Source of the DNA: Nocardioides jiangxiensis | GTDB taxonomy: Bacteria; Actinomycetota; Actinomycetes; Propionibacteriales; Nocardioidaceae | Reading direction: 5' to 3' | DNA: 64,000 bases | NCBI RefSeq assembly: GCF_030580915.1 | Contig: NZ_JAUQTA010000001.1 | Location: 1,612,001 to 1,676,000 of the forward strand | Shown: positions 41,510-50,683 of the stretch, piece after piece | How positions within the stretch are numbered: position 1 is the stretch's first letter | Layout: each line of letters starts with the position of its first letter | Program-made: the position numbers and the translations under genes | The notes under the pieces: generated by a model | Databases searched by the model: none | What the model saw: the letters and a program-made list of their open reading frames with translations, nothing else | What the model was told of the DNA's origin: nothing

Positions 41510-41914
41510 GTGAACGTCGTCGCGATCCTCGCCCTGCTCGTCGCCGTCGCCGCACTCGTGGTGGCGCTCCTCGCCCTCCTCCGGGGCGACCGGTCGCAGA
41601 CCCCCGTCGGCACGCCGCACAACCCGCTGCCCGAGGACGTCCAGGGCCTCCGCCAGGAGGTCGCGGCGCTGCGGGCCGAGGGCGGCTTCGCGCTGAAGCA
41701 CCTCGCGGTGGTGCGCTACGACGCGTTCGGCGACATGGGCGGCCACCTGTCGTGGTCACTCGCACTGGCCGATGACGACGGCAACGGCGTGGTCGTCACC
41801 TCGATCCACGGCCGCAGCGAGGCCCGCACCTACGCCAAGTCGGTCGCCGGGTGGACGTGCGACCAGCCGCTCTCGCCCGAGGAGGACGAGGCGCTGGCGG
41901 CAGCCCGCGGCTGA
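41510..41914 (+). CDS. DUF4446 family protein
   Basis: A 134-residue protein with one N-terminal membrane helix (NVVAILALLVAVAALVVALLALL), a short helical linker, and a C-terminal domain with the DUF4446 motifs VRYDAFGDMGGHLSWSLALADDDGNGVV and SIHGRSEARTYAKSV. The function of the family is unknown. GTG start with a -10 hexamer directly upstream. It converges on the lipid kinase gene, with a 12-base gap. Confidence 0.88.
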   Translation: MNVVAILALLVAVAALVVALLALLRGDRSQTPVGTPHNPLPEDVQGLRQEVAALRAEGGFALKHLAVVRYDAFGDMGGHLSWSLALADDDGNGVVVTSIHGRSEARTYAKSVAGWTCDQPLSPEEDEALAAARG

Positions 41915-41925
41915 GCCCGGCCCGG

Positions 41926-43506
41926 TCAGCGCGGGACGCGCACGAGCAGGCGCCCGTGCACCGTCTCGCAGACCAGCTCCTTGCCGGAGCTGATGATGTC
42001 GCCGTCGATCTGGCGGGGGACGTCGGTGGCCGAGCGCACCACGACGCGCGTGCCGGTGAAGCGGGTCAGTGAGGCGTCGCTGCGCTTCTGCTTGGTCAGC
42101 ACCTTGAACGCCAGGGGCAGCCAGCTGAGGAACTTCTTCGGGTAGAGCAGCACCACGTCGAGCTGACCGTCGTCGATGGCGGCGTTGGGGATCAGTGGCA
42201 TGCCGCCCTGGAGGTAGCCGACGTTGCCGATGACGACCGTGCGGGCGCGGTGGGTGGTGAACTCCCCGCCGTCCACGGAGATCTCCAGCTTCATCGCCGG
42301 GAACATCAGGGCCTTGAGGGCCGAGAGCACGTAGGCGATCCAGCCGACCTTCTTCTTGATGTCCTCGTTGACGCCCTCCATGATCGCGGCGTCGAAGCCC
42401 ATCCCGGCCATGACGAGGAACGACGTGTCCTCCACCCCGTCGCCGGAGAGCGCGACCATGTCGATCGCCTTGTCCTGGCCGTTGAGCGCGACGTCGATCG
42501 CGGAGCGGAAGTAGAGCGGCAGCGACAGGTTGCGGCCCAGCAGGTTGCCGGTGCCGGCAGGGACGATGCCGACCGGGATGCCGGTGCCGGCGAGCTCGGC
42601 GCAGACCTCGCGGACCGTGCCGTCGCCGCCGCAGACGAGCACCAGGTCGGCACCCGCGATCGAGGCGTCGTGCGCCTGGCCGGTGCCGGAGTCCTCGACC
42701 GTCGTGTGGTGCCAGACCGGCTCGCTCCAGCCCGACTCCGCGGCCATCTGGGAGACGACCGCCTTGAAGGTCTCCAGCGACTCGACCTTGATCGGGTTGA
42801 GCACCACGTGGAGGTCACGCTTGCCCGACGGGGTCGTGGCCAGCAGCGGCTCCAGGTGGCGTGCGTGGCCGCGCGGCAGGGGCGAGTAGAAGGCGAGGAC
42901 CAGGAGCACCCAGGCACCACCGAGGGCTGCGCCACCGAGGACGTCGGTGAGGAAGTGCCGGCCGAGCAGGATCCGGTCGGCTCCGATGGCCACCACGGAG
43001 AGCAGCAGGGCGCCGTACATGACCCGGCGGACCGGCGCCTTGCGCACCAGCATCGAGACCAGCACGGCGATCGAGCCGGCGATCGACGTCGCCCAGGCGG
43101 CGTGGCCCGAGGGGTAGGAGCCGTTGTGGATGATGTGGTCCACGACCTGCCACTCGGGACGGTCGCGGTCGAAGAGGGCCTTGAGCAGGTGGACCGAGAC
43201 GATCGTCAGCCAGGTGACGAGGGCGAAGTAGACGCCCGCGCGCGGGTGGCCCTTCCAGCCGAGCAGGAGGGCTCCGCCGAGGGCGGTGATGTTCGCCGCG
43301 ATCGTGCCGGTGACCAGCTCGGCCCAGTGCAGTCCGGTGATGACGTGGGCGTGGTGTGCGACCAGGCCTGCGATCGGGTCGCTGACGGTGGTGTCGGCGT
43401 CGAGCAGCGCCTGCCAGCCTGCGCTCACGGCGACGCCGAGGAGGAGGAAGGTGCCGGCGAGGACGGCAGCCCAGGTCAGGAGCCAGCGGGCGGAGCGATC
43501 GGTCAC
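41926..43506 (-). CDS. PAP2 phosphatase-diacylglycerol kinase fusion protein
   Basis: A 526-residue protein joining two lipid enzymes. Residues 1-220 form a six-helix PAP2 phosphatase with KALFDRDRP, YPSGHAAW and GADRILLGRHFLTDVLGG. Residues 235-526 form a soluble DAGK/LCB5 kinase with VVLNPIKV, VCGGDGTVREV and IVPAGTGNLLGRNL. One half removes and the other adds phosphate to lipid head groups, so it may tune phosphatidate, undecaprenyl phosphate or phosphatidylinositol-type lipids; the substrate is unknown. GTG 43506 follows a CATACT hexamer by seven bases. It is divergent from serS. Confidence 0.88.
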   Translation of the reverse strand: MTDRSARWLLTWAAVLAGTFLLLGVAVSAGWQALLDADTTVSDPIAGLVAHHAHVITGLHWAELVTGTIAANITALGGALLLGWKGHPRAGVYFALVTWLTIVSVHLLKALFDRDRPEWQVVDHIIHNGSYPSGHAAWATSIAGSIAVLVSMLVRKAPVRRVMYGALLLSVVAIGADRILLGRHFLTDVLGGAALGGAWVLLVLAFYSPLPRGHARHLEPLLATTPSGKRDLHVVLNPIKVESLETFKAVVSQMAAESGWSEPVWHHTTVEDSGTGQAHDASIAGADLVLVCGGDGTVREVCAELAGTGIPVGIVPAGTGNLLGRNLSLPLYFRSAIDVALNGQDKAIDMVALSGDGVEDTSFLVMAGMGFDAAIMEGVNEDIKKKVGWIAYVLSALKALMFPAMKLEISVDGGEFTTHRARTVVIGNVGYLQGGMPLIPNAAIDDGQLDVVLLYPKKFLSWLPLAFKVLTKQKRSDASLTRFTGTRVVVRSATDVPRQIDGDIISSGKELVCETVHGRLLVRVPR

Positions 43507-43561
43507 GGCGCTCAGTATGCAGGCGTGCAGCCCGCGGGGGCGCGATGTGTGAGGCGGCCGA

Positions 43562-43567
43562 TAGCCT
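43562..43567 (+). promoter_or_regulatory. -10 hexamer, leaderless promoter of serS
   Basis: TAGCCT ends six bases before ATG 43574. Confidence 0.5.
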
Positions 43568-43573
43568 GTGCGC

Positions 43574-44842
43574 ATGATCGACCCGCGCATCCTCCGCGAC
43601 GAGCCCGACCGTGTCCGCGCCTCGCAGGCCAAGCGCGGGCTGCCCGACGACGTCGTCGACGCGGCGCTGGTGGCCGACACGCGTCGCCGTGCGGCGATCG
43701 CGGCGTTCGAGGAGAAGCGTGCCGAGCAGAAGCGCGTCGGCGGCCTGATCCCCCGCGCGTCGGCCGAGGAGAAGCCCGCACTGCTCGCCCAGACCAAGGA
43801 GCTGGCCGCGCAGGTCAAGGCCGCCGAGGAGGCCAACCGCGAGGCCGAGGAGGCCTGGGAGCGCGCGCTCAAGGCGATCCCCAACATCTGCGACGACGCC
43901 ACCCCCGCCGGTGGCGAGGACGACTCCGTCGTCATCGAGTACGTCGGCACCCCGCGCGACTTCGCCGCGGAGGGCTTCGAGCCCCGTGACCACGTCGAGC
44001 TCGGCAGGCTGCTCGGCGCGATCGACCTCGACCGCGGTGCGAAGGTCTCCGGCAGCCGTTTCTACTTCCTCACCGGCGTCGGTGCGCAGCTCGAGTTCGC
44101 GCTGATCAACATGGCGCTCGACCAGGCCCGGGCGGCCGGCTTCACGCAGGTGGTCGCGCCGGCGCTGGTCCGCCCCGAGGCGATGGCCGGCACCGGCTTC
44201 CTCGACCAGGTCGACGACGGCGTCTACAAGGTCGACGACCTCTACCTGGTCGGCACGTCCGAGGTGCCGATGGCGGCGTACCACTCCGACGAGATCCTCG
44301 ACCCGGCCACGCTGCCGCTGCGCTACGCGGCGTTCTCGTCGTGCTTCCGCAAGGAGGCCGGCTCGGCGGGCAAGGACACCAAGGGCATCATCCGGGTGCA
44401 CCAGTTCGAGAAGGTCGAGATGTTCGTCTACACCTCCGTCGAGGAGGCGCCGGCCGAGCACGCCCGCCTGCTCGAGTGGGAGAAGGCGTTCCTCGACAAG
44501 CTCGAGCTGGCCTACCAGGTCGTCGACATCGCCGCCGGCGACCTGGGCCCGTCCGCGGTCCGCAAGTTCGACTGCGAGGCGTGGATCCCGACGCAGGGCA
44601 AGTACCGCGAGCTCACCTCCACCTCCAACTGCACCGAGTTCCAGAGCCGGCGCCTCAACATCCGCGAGCGTGGCGAGCGCGGCACGCGCCCGGTGGCGAC
44701 CCTCAACGGCACGCTGACCGCGGTCACGCGCGCCATCGTCGCGGTGCTCGAGACCCACCAGCAGGCCGACGGCTCGGTGAAGGTGCCGGCGGCGCTCCAG
44801 CCGTACATGGGCGGCCTCGAGGTGCTCACGCCGATCGGCTGA
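43574..44842 (+). CDS. serS: Seryl-tRNA synthetase
   Basis: A 422-residue class II synthetase charging tRNA-Ser. The N-terminal coiled-coil arm (about residues 30-100) contacts the long variable arm of tRNA-Ser; motif 2 is [25 protein letters not shown] in pattern (FRxEAGxAGxDTxG) and motif 3 is [19 protein letters not shown]. The start ATG 43574 is supported by the -10 hexamer six bases upstream. tRNA-Ser genes lie 13-14 kb downstream. Confidence 0.97.
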   Translation: MIDPRILRDEPDRVRASQAKRGLPDDVVDAALVADTRRRAAIAAFEEKRAEQKRVGGLIPRASAEEKPALLAQTKELAAQVKAAEEANREAEEAWERALKAIPNICDDATPAGGEDDSVVIEYVGTPRDFAAEGFEPRDHVELGRLLGAIDLDRGAKVSGSRFYFLTGVGAQLEFALINMALDQARAAGFTQVVAPALVRPEAMAGTGFLDQVDDGVYKVDDLYLVGTSEVPMAAYHSDEILDPATLPLRYAAFSSCFRKEAGSAGKDTKGIIRVHQFEKVEMFVYTSVEEAPAEHARLLEWEKAFLDKLELAYQVVDIAAGDLGPSAVRKFDCEAWIPTQGKYRELTSTSNCTEFQSRRLNIRERGERGTRPVATLNGTLTAVTRAIVAVLETHQQADGSVKVPAALQPYMGGLEVLTPIG

Positions 44843-44862
44843 AAGCCGGTTGCGGACGTCGC

Positions 44863-44868
44863 TAGTGT
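44863..44868 (+). promoter_or_regulatory. -10 hexamer, leaderless promoter
   Basis: TAGTGT ends seven bases before GTG 44876. Confidence 0.5.
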
Positions 44869-44875
44869 CGCTCTC

Positions 44876-45703
44876 GTGGGGACCTGGCGGCCGCGGCTGA
44901 TCGCGCTGGACATCGACGGCACGCTGATCCAGTGGGTCGAGGGCCAGGGCCAGGAGAACGAGACGATCGCCCCCGCGGTGAAGCAGGCCGTGCACCGGGC
45001 GCTCGACGGCGGGGCCCAGGTGGTCCTGGCGTCGGGGCGCTCCATCGACGCGATGGTGCCCGTGCTGCACCTGCTCGACCTGCACCGCGACGAGCACGTC
45101 TGGATCGTCGCCTCCAACGGAGGGGTCGTGGTCCGCTACCCGCCTGTCGAGGTGGTCCACGAGGAGCGCTTCGACGCGGCGGACGCGGTGCGCGCCATCC
45201 TCGAGGAGCATCCGACCGCCCTCGTCGCCGTCGAGGAGTACGGCGTCGGCTACCGCGTCTCGCACGAGTTCCCGCCGGGGGAGCTGAGCGGCACCCAGAT
45301 CATCACCGACGTCGAGGACCTGGTCGCCGAGCCGGTCAACCGGGTCATCATCCGCGACCCGGCGGCCACCCCGGAGGACTTCGTCGCGCTGGGTCGCCGC
45401 CTCGGCCTGCACAACACCGAGTACGTCATCGGCTGGTCGGCCTGGATGGACCTCTCCCCGATCGGCGTCTCCAAGGCCTCGGGCCTGGCCCGGGTCGCCG
45501 ACGCGCTCGGTGTCGGCGCCGACGAGACGCTGGCGATCGGCGACGGCCGCAACGACCTCGAGATGCTGCGGTGGGCGCACCGCGGGGTCGCGATGGGGCA
45601 GGCGATCGACGAGGTGAAGCGCGAAGCCGACGACGTCACCGCCTCCGTGGAGGAGGACGGTGTCGCCGTCGAGCTGTCGCGCTGGTTCCCGGCTCAGCCG
45701 TAG
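44876..45703 (+). CDS. HAD superfamily hydrolase, Cof type
   Basis: A 275-residue cytoplasmic phosphatase of the Cof/type IIB HAD group. Motif I is ALDIDGTLI (nucleophile Asp), motif II is LASGRS, motif III includes the Lys of GVSKASGL, and motif IV is AIGDGRNDLEML. Such enzymes act on sugar phosphates or nucleotides; the substrate is unknown. It is 33 bases downstream of serS but has its own -10 hexamer. Its end overlaps the convergent sulfatase by ten bases. A similar protein lies at 49294. Confidence 0.9.
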   Translation: MGTWRPRLIALDIDGTLIQWVEGQGQENETIAPAVKQAVHRALDGGAQVVLASGRSIDAMVPVLHLLDLHRDEHVWIVASNGGVVVRYPPVEVVHEERFDAADAVRAILEEHPTALVAVEEYGVGYRVSHEFPPGELSGTQIITDVEDLVAEPVNRVIIRDPAATPEDFVALGRRLGLHNTEYVIGWSAWMDLSPIGVSKASGLARVADALGVGADETLAIGDGRNDLEMLRWAHRGVAMGQAIDEVKREADDVTASVEEDGVAVELSRWFPAQP

Positions 45704-47316
45704 TAGCGGGCCGTCTCCGTCGCGAGCCCCTTGCGGATCGCGGCGTCCTGCGCGGCCGTCGTCCGGAGGTCCGGCGGCAGGGGCACCACGCAGGCCACAC
45801 CGTGGCAGTCCTTGAACGCCTTCCACGCCACCTCGAGCTCGCGCTTCACGCCGGCGTACGCCGGGGCGTTGGTGACCGACCGCAGCTCGAGCGGGTCGCG
45901 CTGGAGGTCGAAGAGCTCGGACTGCCCGTTGGCGTACTTCACGTAGAAGTAGCGCCCGGTGCGGACACCGATCGCCTGGCGGGCGTCGGTGAAGACCGTC
46001 GGCTGCGTGTTGTGGATGTTGGGGATGTGGGCCTCGTACCCGACGGCCCGGTCCCAGCCGACCGAGGTGCCGATGTCCGGCACGAAGGAGCGGCCGTCCA
46101 CGCCGTCGAGGTGCGCGCCGGTCCAGTCCAGGATGGACGCGGTCAGGTCGATGGTCGTCACCGGCGAGTACTGGCGGGCGCCTGCCGGGATGCCCGGACC
46201 GGCCACCAGGAGAGGCACCCGGTACGAGGAGTCGAAGCCGATCAGCTTGCCGGACTGCCAGCGGTGCTCGCCCTCCATGTAGCCGTTGTCGGAGGTGAAC
46301 GCGATGACCGTGTTCTTCAGCTGCCCGGTACGGGCCAGCTCGTCCCAGACGCGCTGCAGCTGCTTGTCGAGGACGTAGAGCGTCTCGGCGCGCTGGCGTG
46401 CCTCGTTGCGGACGGCGTTGCGCTCCCGCGCGCCGAACGGCTCCTTGGAGCTGGTGATGCGGGCCTTGTCGCGCACGTCGGCCTCGGGCTCGCCGCTCCG
46501 GGGAACGCCGGGTCCGCGCTGGATCTCCTGGTTGAACTTCCCCTTGACCCACGTCGGACGCGCCGGCGTGACCAGGTACGGGTCGTCCTTCTCGACCGGG
46601 CCGCCGTGGTGCGGCGCGAGCGAGTTGATCATCAGGTACCACGGCTTCGAGCCGCCGTTGAAGGAGTCGATCAGCTTCACGCCCTCGGTGACCAGGAGGC
46701 GCGAGTTGTAGACGCCCTGGTGGCCGACGAGCCTGCCGTTGACGTTGACGGTCGTGTCGAAGTAGCGGTACGTGCTGCCTGCGCGCGGGTCCGACTCGGG
46801 CAGCGAGGTCGCGTCGGGAGTGCCCCGCCACTCGTCCCAGCCGGCGGGGACGTACGTCGACGGCTTGTGCGTCGGGTCCGCCTTGGGACGCATCCGGCCG
46901 TAGCCGTTGAGGTACTTGCCGACGTACCCGGTCCGGTAGCCGGCAGCCTGCAGGGCGCCGCCGATCGTGTGGCGGTCATCGAAGGCGCCGTAGCCCCACG
47001 GCTCGTCGTGCCACCAGACGTGGTGGTTGTGGGCGTACTTGCCGGTGAGGAACGAGGCTCGGTTGGGGCAGCAGAGAGGGGTCGGAGCGAACATGTTGCG
47101 GAAGTCCGTGCCGCGGGTCCCGAGGAACTTCCGCAGGTTCGGCATGTACTTCACGTCGTCGTAGCGCATGTCGTCGGTCATGACGACGAGCACGTTGGGC
47201 GCACCGGCACGAGCGACGGCGGCGCGGGCCGGCGTCTCGTGGTTGATCGCGGCGACCGTGGGCACGGCCACCGCGAGGGCCGCCACCAGCGCGATCAGCG
47301 ATGAACGCCGCTTCAT
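45694..47316 (-). CDS. Secreted sulfatase (formylglycine type)
   Basis: A 540-residue exported sulfatase. The signal peptide is MKRRSSLIALVAALAVAVPT. The family metal motif VMTDDMR follows, and the catalytic motif is C82-C83-P84-N85-R86 (C-x-P-x-R), in which C82 becomes formylglycine. Further motifs are TGKYAHNHHVW, GYVGKYLNGYG and FTSDNGYMEGEHRW. It would remove sulfate from esters on a polysaccharide, mucin-like or other extracellular substrate. It is a close tandem paralogue of the next gene, with a 132-base AT-rich gap between them; AGGGGAGGG precedes the ATG. Confidence 0.92.
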   Translation of the reverse strand: MKRRSSLIALVAALAVAVPTVAAINHETPARAAVARAGAPNVLVVMTDDMRYDDVKYMPNLRKFLGTRGTDFRNMFAPTPLCCPNRASFLTGKYAHNHHVWWHDEPWGYGAFDDRHTIGGALQAAGYRTGYVGKYLNGYGRMRPKADPTHKPSTYVPAGWDEWRGTPDATSLPESDPRAGSTYRYFDTTVNVNGRLVGHQGVYNSRLLVTEGVKLIDSFNGGSKPWYLMINSLAPHHGGPVEKDDPYLVTPARPTWVKGKFNQEIQRGPGVPRSGEPEADVRDKARITSSKEPFGARERNAVRNEARQRAETLYVLDKQLQRVWDELARTGQLKNTVIAFTSDNGYMEGEHRWQSGKLIGFDSSYRVPLLVAGPGIPAGARQYSPVTTIDLTASILDWTGAHLDGVDGRSFVPDIGTSVGWDRAVGYEAHIPNIHNTQPTVFTDARQAIGVRTGRYFYVKYANGQSELFDLQRDPLELRSVTNAPAYAGVKRELEVAWKAFKDCHGVACVVPLPPDLRTTAAQDAAIRKGLATETARYYG

Positions 47317-47448
47317 GGTGCCCTCCCCTCTGTTGTCTGATGTATGTCGAGTGAAAAACTAGACTATGACGATGCGGGAACGCCATCCGGGTCCCTGTCG
47401 GGCGTGTCACACCGCACCCGGAGGACGCGCTGCGCCTCCGGAGCCGGA

Positions 47449-49146
47449 TCAGCGGCCGTAGTAGCGGGCCGTCTCCGTCTCCATCAGGTCGGTCAGCTCG
47501 CGCGTCGTGGCGGCGTCGGTCGCGAGCGACGCGGGCAGCGGGATGTCACAGCCGTCACCGTGGCAGTGGTGGAACCGGTCCCACAGGCCACGCAGCTCGG
47601 CCTTCACGTCGGCGTAGGCGGGGTCGGCGGCGACCGAGCTCAGCTCGACCGGGTCGTGGCGCAGGTCGAAGAGCTCCTCCTGGCCGTTGCTGTAGCGCAC
47701 GTAGAAGTACTGCGCCGTGCGGATGCCGACCGCCGAGGCGTCCCCGTGCTCGAAGCCCGGGACGTCGTGGCGGTTGCGGATCGAGGGGAAGTAGGCCTCG
47801 TAGCCCAGGGCGTGGTCCCAGCCGCGGCCGGTGCCGATCGTGTCGTCGAAGGGCTGGCCGTCGGCGCCGGCCAGGTGGGCTCCGGCCCAGTCGAGCACGG
47901 AGGCAGAGAGGTTGACGGTGTTGACCGGCATGACCTCCTGCGCCCCCTCGGGGACGCCGGGGCCGGCGATCAGGAGCGGCACCCGGTACGACGGCTCGAA
48001 GCCGATCACCTTGCCGCTGCGCCAGCGGTGCTCGCCCTCCATGTAGCCGTTGTCGGAGGTGAACGCCACGATCGTGTGGTCGAGCTGGCCGGCGCGCTCG
48101 AGCTCGCGGAGCACGCGCCCCAGCTGCCGGTCGAAGGCGTAGAGGGTCTCGGCCCGCTGGCGCGAGAGCGCGAGGATGTCGGAGCGGTCGGAGTCGGTCA
48201 GCGGCTTCATCCGGCGGGTGATCCGCGCCTTGTCGCTGACGTCCTTCTCCGGCTGTCCGTCGACGGGGACGCCGAGCCCGCGCGGAATCTCGGCGTCGAA
48301 GCGGCCCTTCACCCAGTCCGGACGCGCCGGGGTCTGCATGAGGCTCGGATCGGGGTCGTCGGACTCGACGGGGTCGCCGTGGTGCGGGGCCAGCGAGTTG
48401 AGCTGGAGGTACCACGGCTTGCCGGTGCCCTCGAACTGCTGCAGCACGTCGAGGCCCTCGTCGACCAGGACGGTCGAGTTGTACTCGCCCTGGTGGCCCT
48501 CGAGCGTGCCGTTGTCGTTGACGGTCGTCGCGAAGTAGTTGTAGGTGCTGCCCCACAGCGGGTTGGACATCGGAACGGGGACGGCGTCGGGCGTGGCCCG
48601 CCAGTCGTCCCAGCCGTTCGGCACGTAGGTCCAGGGAGCGGCGGTCGGGTCCGCCTTCGGGGCCGCGATCCCGTAGCGGTTGAGGTACTTGCCGACGTAG
48701 CCCGTCTGGTAGCCGGCGGCCTGGAGGGCGCCGCCGATCGTGTGGCTGTCGTCGAACGCGCCGTATCCCCAGGGGGACTCGTGCCACCACACGTGGTGGT
48801 TGTGCGCGTACTTCCCGCTCAGGTACGACGCGCGGTTGGGGCAGCACAGCGGCGTCGGGGCGAAGGAGTTGCGGAAGTCCGTGCCGTGCTCGGCGAAGAA
48901 CGCCCGGGTGCGGGGCATCCACTTCAGGTCGTCGGCCCGCATGTCGTCGGTCATGACGAGGAGGATGTTGGGCTTCGGCACCCGGGGCGGGACGGGCGGG
49001 AGCACGGGTGTGCCCGCACCGGGCCGGGCGAGGGCGGCCGGCGCGCCGTGGTGGCGCGCGGCGTCCGCGCTGTCGAGGGCCTGCGCCGACGTCGCGACCG
49101 CGAGGATCGCCGCCGACACGGCGACCAGCGTGCGTGCGCGCGCCAT
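47449..49146 (-). CDS. Secreted sulfatase, tandem paralogue
   Basis: A 565-residue sulfatase with signal peptide (TLVAVSAAILAVATSAQA), metal motif VMTDDMR, catalytic C101-C102-P103-N104-R105, and SGKYAHNHHVW and FTSDNGYMEGEHRW like its neighbour. A Pro/Ala/Gly-rich linker of 35 residues follows the signal peptide and is longer than in the first copy. The duplicate arrangement suggests recent paralogues with related substrates. A formylglycine-generating enzyme must be elsewhere in the genome. GGGGGAGG lies before the ATG. Confidence 0.92.
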   Translation of the reverse strand: MARARTLVAVSAAILAVATSAQALDSADAARHHGAPAALARPGAGTPVLPPVPPRVPKPNILLVMTDDMRADDLKWMPRTRAFFAEHGTDFRNSFAPTPLCCPNRASYLSGKYAHNHHVWWHESPWGYGAFDDSHTIGGALQAAGYQTGYVGKYLNRYGIAAPKADPTAAPWTYVPNGWDDWRATPDAVPVPMSNPLWGSTYNYFATTVNDNGTLEGHQGEYNSTVLVDEGLDVLQQFEGTGKPWYLQLNSLAPHHGDPVESDDPDPSLMQTPARPDWVKGRFDAEIPRGLGVPVDGQPEKDVSDKARITRRMKPLTDSDRSDILALSRQRAETLYAFDRQLGRVLRELERAGQLDHTIVAFTSDNGYMEGEHRWRSGKVIGFEPSYRVPLLIAGPGVPEGAQEVMPVNTVNLSASVLDWAGAHLAGADGQPFDDTIGTGRGWDHALGYEAYFPSIRNRHDVPGFEHGDASAVGIRTAQYFYVRYSNGQEELFDLRHDPVELSSVAADPAYADVKAELRGLWDRFHHCHGDGCDIPLPASLATDAATTRELTDLMETETARYYGR

Positions 49147-49280
49147 CGATGCCTCCCCCGAACCGACCCGGACCTACTGCGAGACCGCCGGGCCCCTCCG
49201 CCACAGCAGGAGAAAACGGTAACCGCCCCGGGGGGATCTGTCCGGCGAAATCCATATCGCCCGGGGGTGGCGCTGAACAC

Positions 49281-49286
49281 TAGGGT
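49281..49286 (+). promoter_or_regulatory. -10 hexamer, leaderless promoter
   Basis: TAGGGT ends seven bases before ATG 49294. Confidence 0.5.
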
Positions 49287-49293
49287 CGACACC

Positions 49294-50088
49294 ATGCCCT
49301 CGCTCGTCGCCACCGACCTCGACGGCACGCTGCTGCACACCGACGGCACGGTCACGGCGTACACGCGCGAGGTGCTCACGCAGCTCGACGCGCGCGGCGT
49401 CCCGGTGGTCTTCGTGACCGGTCGTCCGATCCGCTGGATGGACGCGTTGTGGGAGCACGTGGGCGGCCACGGCCTGGCGATCTGCTCCAACGGCGGCATC
49501 GTCTACGACGTGGCGCGCCACGAGGTGCGGACCGCGCTCACGATCGAGCCCGACGTCTGTCTCGAGGTCGGCCGGATCCTGCGGCGCCGGATCCCGGGCA
49601 CGACGTTCGCGCTGGAGAAGACCGGCGGCTTCGCGCTCTCCGAGGACTTCCGCCCGCTGGGCGTCGTGAGCCCCGACATCCCGCGCGGCCCGTTGGCCGA
49701 GATCGTCGACGGCACCGTCGTGAAGCTCCTCGCCCGGCACGACGAGATGGCGCCGGACGCGTTCTGGCACCTCGTCGAGGAGCACGTCGGCGCGCTGGTC
49801 ACGACGACCTGGTCCTCGGCCGGCGCCCTGGTCGAGATGAGCGCGAAGGGCGTCACCAAGGCCTCCACGCTCGGCCGGCTGGCGACGGAGCTGGGGGTGG
49901 ACGCGGGCGAGGTGGTCGCCTTCGGGGACATGCCCAACGATATCGACATGCTGCTGTGGGCGGGCACCTCCTATGCGATGGAGAACGCCCACCCGTCGGT
50001 GCGCCGGGTCGCCTCGCACGTGGCGCCGCCGAACGACCGTGACGGTGTCGCGGTGACGCTCGCGGGTCTCTTCGCCCTCGAGCGGTAG
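49294..50088 (+). CDS. HAD superfamily hydrolase, Cof type
   Basis: A 264-residue cytoplasmic phosphatase. Motif I is VATDLDGTLLHTDG, motif II is FVTGRP, the motif III Lys is in SAKGVTKASTL, and motif IV is AFGDMPNDIDMLLWAG. It shares the plan of the protein at 44876 but they are not near-identical. It is divergent from the second sulfatase and followed ten bases later by a TIMP-like gene whose -10 includes this gene's stop codon. Confidence 0.92.
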   Translation: MPSLVATDLDGTLLHTDGTVTAYTREVLTQLDARGVPVVFVTGRPIRWMDALWEHVGGHGLAICSNGGIVYDVARHEVRTALTIEPDVCLEVGRILRRRIPGTTFALEKTGGFALSEDFRPLGVVSPDIPRGPLAEIVDGTVVKLLARHDEMAPDAFWHLVEEHVGALVTTTWSSAGALVEMSAKGVTKASTLGRLATELGVDAGEVVAFGDMPNDIDMLLWAGTSYAMENAHPSVRRVASHVAPPNDRDGVAVTLAGLFALER

Positions 50089-50091
50089 TTT
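50086..50091 (+). promoter_or_regulatory. -10 hexamer overlapping a stop codon
   Basis: TAGTTT, whose first three bases are the stop of the HAD gene, ends six bases before ATG 50098. Confidence 0.45.
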
Positions 50092-50097
50092 GGCGCC

Positions 50098-50673
50098 ATG
50101 CGACGCCTGATCACGATCGCCCTGGTGGCCCCCACGCTCGCGATGGGCGTGGTGCTCGGCCTCTCGGCGAGCGCCCAGGCGGCGTGCGCTCCGGGTCCGC
50201 TGCGCACCGAGCTCAAGGCCGCCGACCTCGTCGTCACCGGCACCGTCACGAAGGTCGACACCCTGCCCGGCCGACAGGTCTACACCCTCGCGGTCAAGCG
50301 GGTGTACGCCGGCACCGCCCACGCGACGCTCGAGCTGCAGGCCCCGACGGCCGACCGCCCGTGCGCCCTGCCGGTGAAGAAGGGCGACCGGTGGCTCTTC
50401 CTCAGCCAGGGCGCGGCGAAGACGCCTGTGGTCCGCGGTGACTGGGGCAGCACCGAGCTCACCTCCGAGGCGGCCACGGTCGTCGCCGACGTCCTCGGCT
50501 CGGGCCACCGCCCGGCGTCCGGCGGCTCCGCCACCAGCGAGGTCCGGCTGACCAAGGTCGGCTCCGCGGAGCCGTGGGGCTTCTGGCAGCTCGCGCTCCC
50601 GGGCGCGGTGCTGGCCGGCGGCGGGTTCCTCGTCCTCCTGCTCGCGCGGGCCCTGGGCCGTGCGCGTCACTGA
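50098..50673 (+). CDS. TIMP/NTR-like secreted, membrane-anchored protein
   Basis: A 191-residue protein with signal peptide ending SASAQA, a mature N-terminus with Cys shortly after cleavage (ACAPGP), an OB-fold-like strand set (ADLVVTGTVTKVDTLPGRQVYTLAVKRVYAGT), a second Cys in RPCALPVKKGDRWLFLS, and a C-terminal helix (WQLALPGAVLAGGGFLVLLL) with basic tail. This layout resembles bacterial TIMP/netrin-like domains that sit on the cell surface. The function is unknown; protease inhibition is only a fold-based guess. A related gene follows 10 bases later. Confidence 0.68.
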   Translation: MRRLITIALVAPTLAMGVVLGLSASAQAACAPGPLRTELKAADLVVTGTVTKVDTLPGRQVYTLAVKRVYAGTAHATLELQAPTADRPCALPVKKGDRWLFLSQGAAKTPVVRGDWGSTELTSEAATVVADVLGSGHRPASGGSATSEVRLTKVGSAEPWGFWQLALPGAVLAGGGFLVLLLARALGRARH

Positions 50674-50683
50674 GCGGGCCTCG

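Noticed and set aside
42815..46831. A 1338-codon minus-strand frame over serS and the HAD phosphatase
   Set aside because: It overlaps five recognisable genes in other frames and has antisense-type low-complexity composition.
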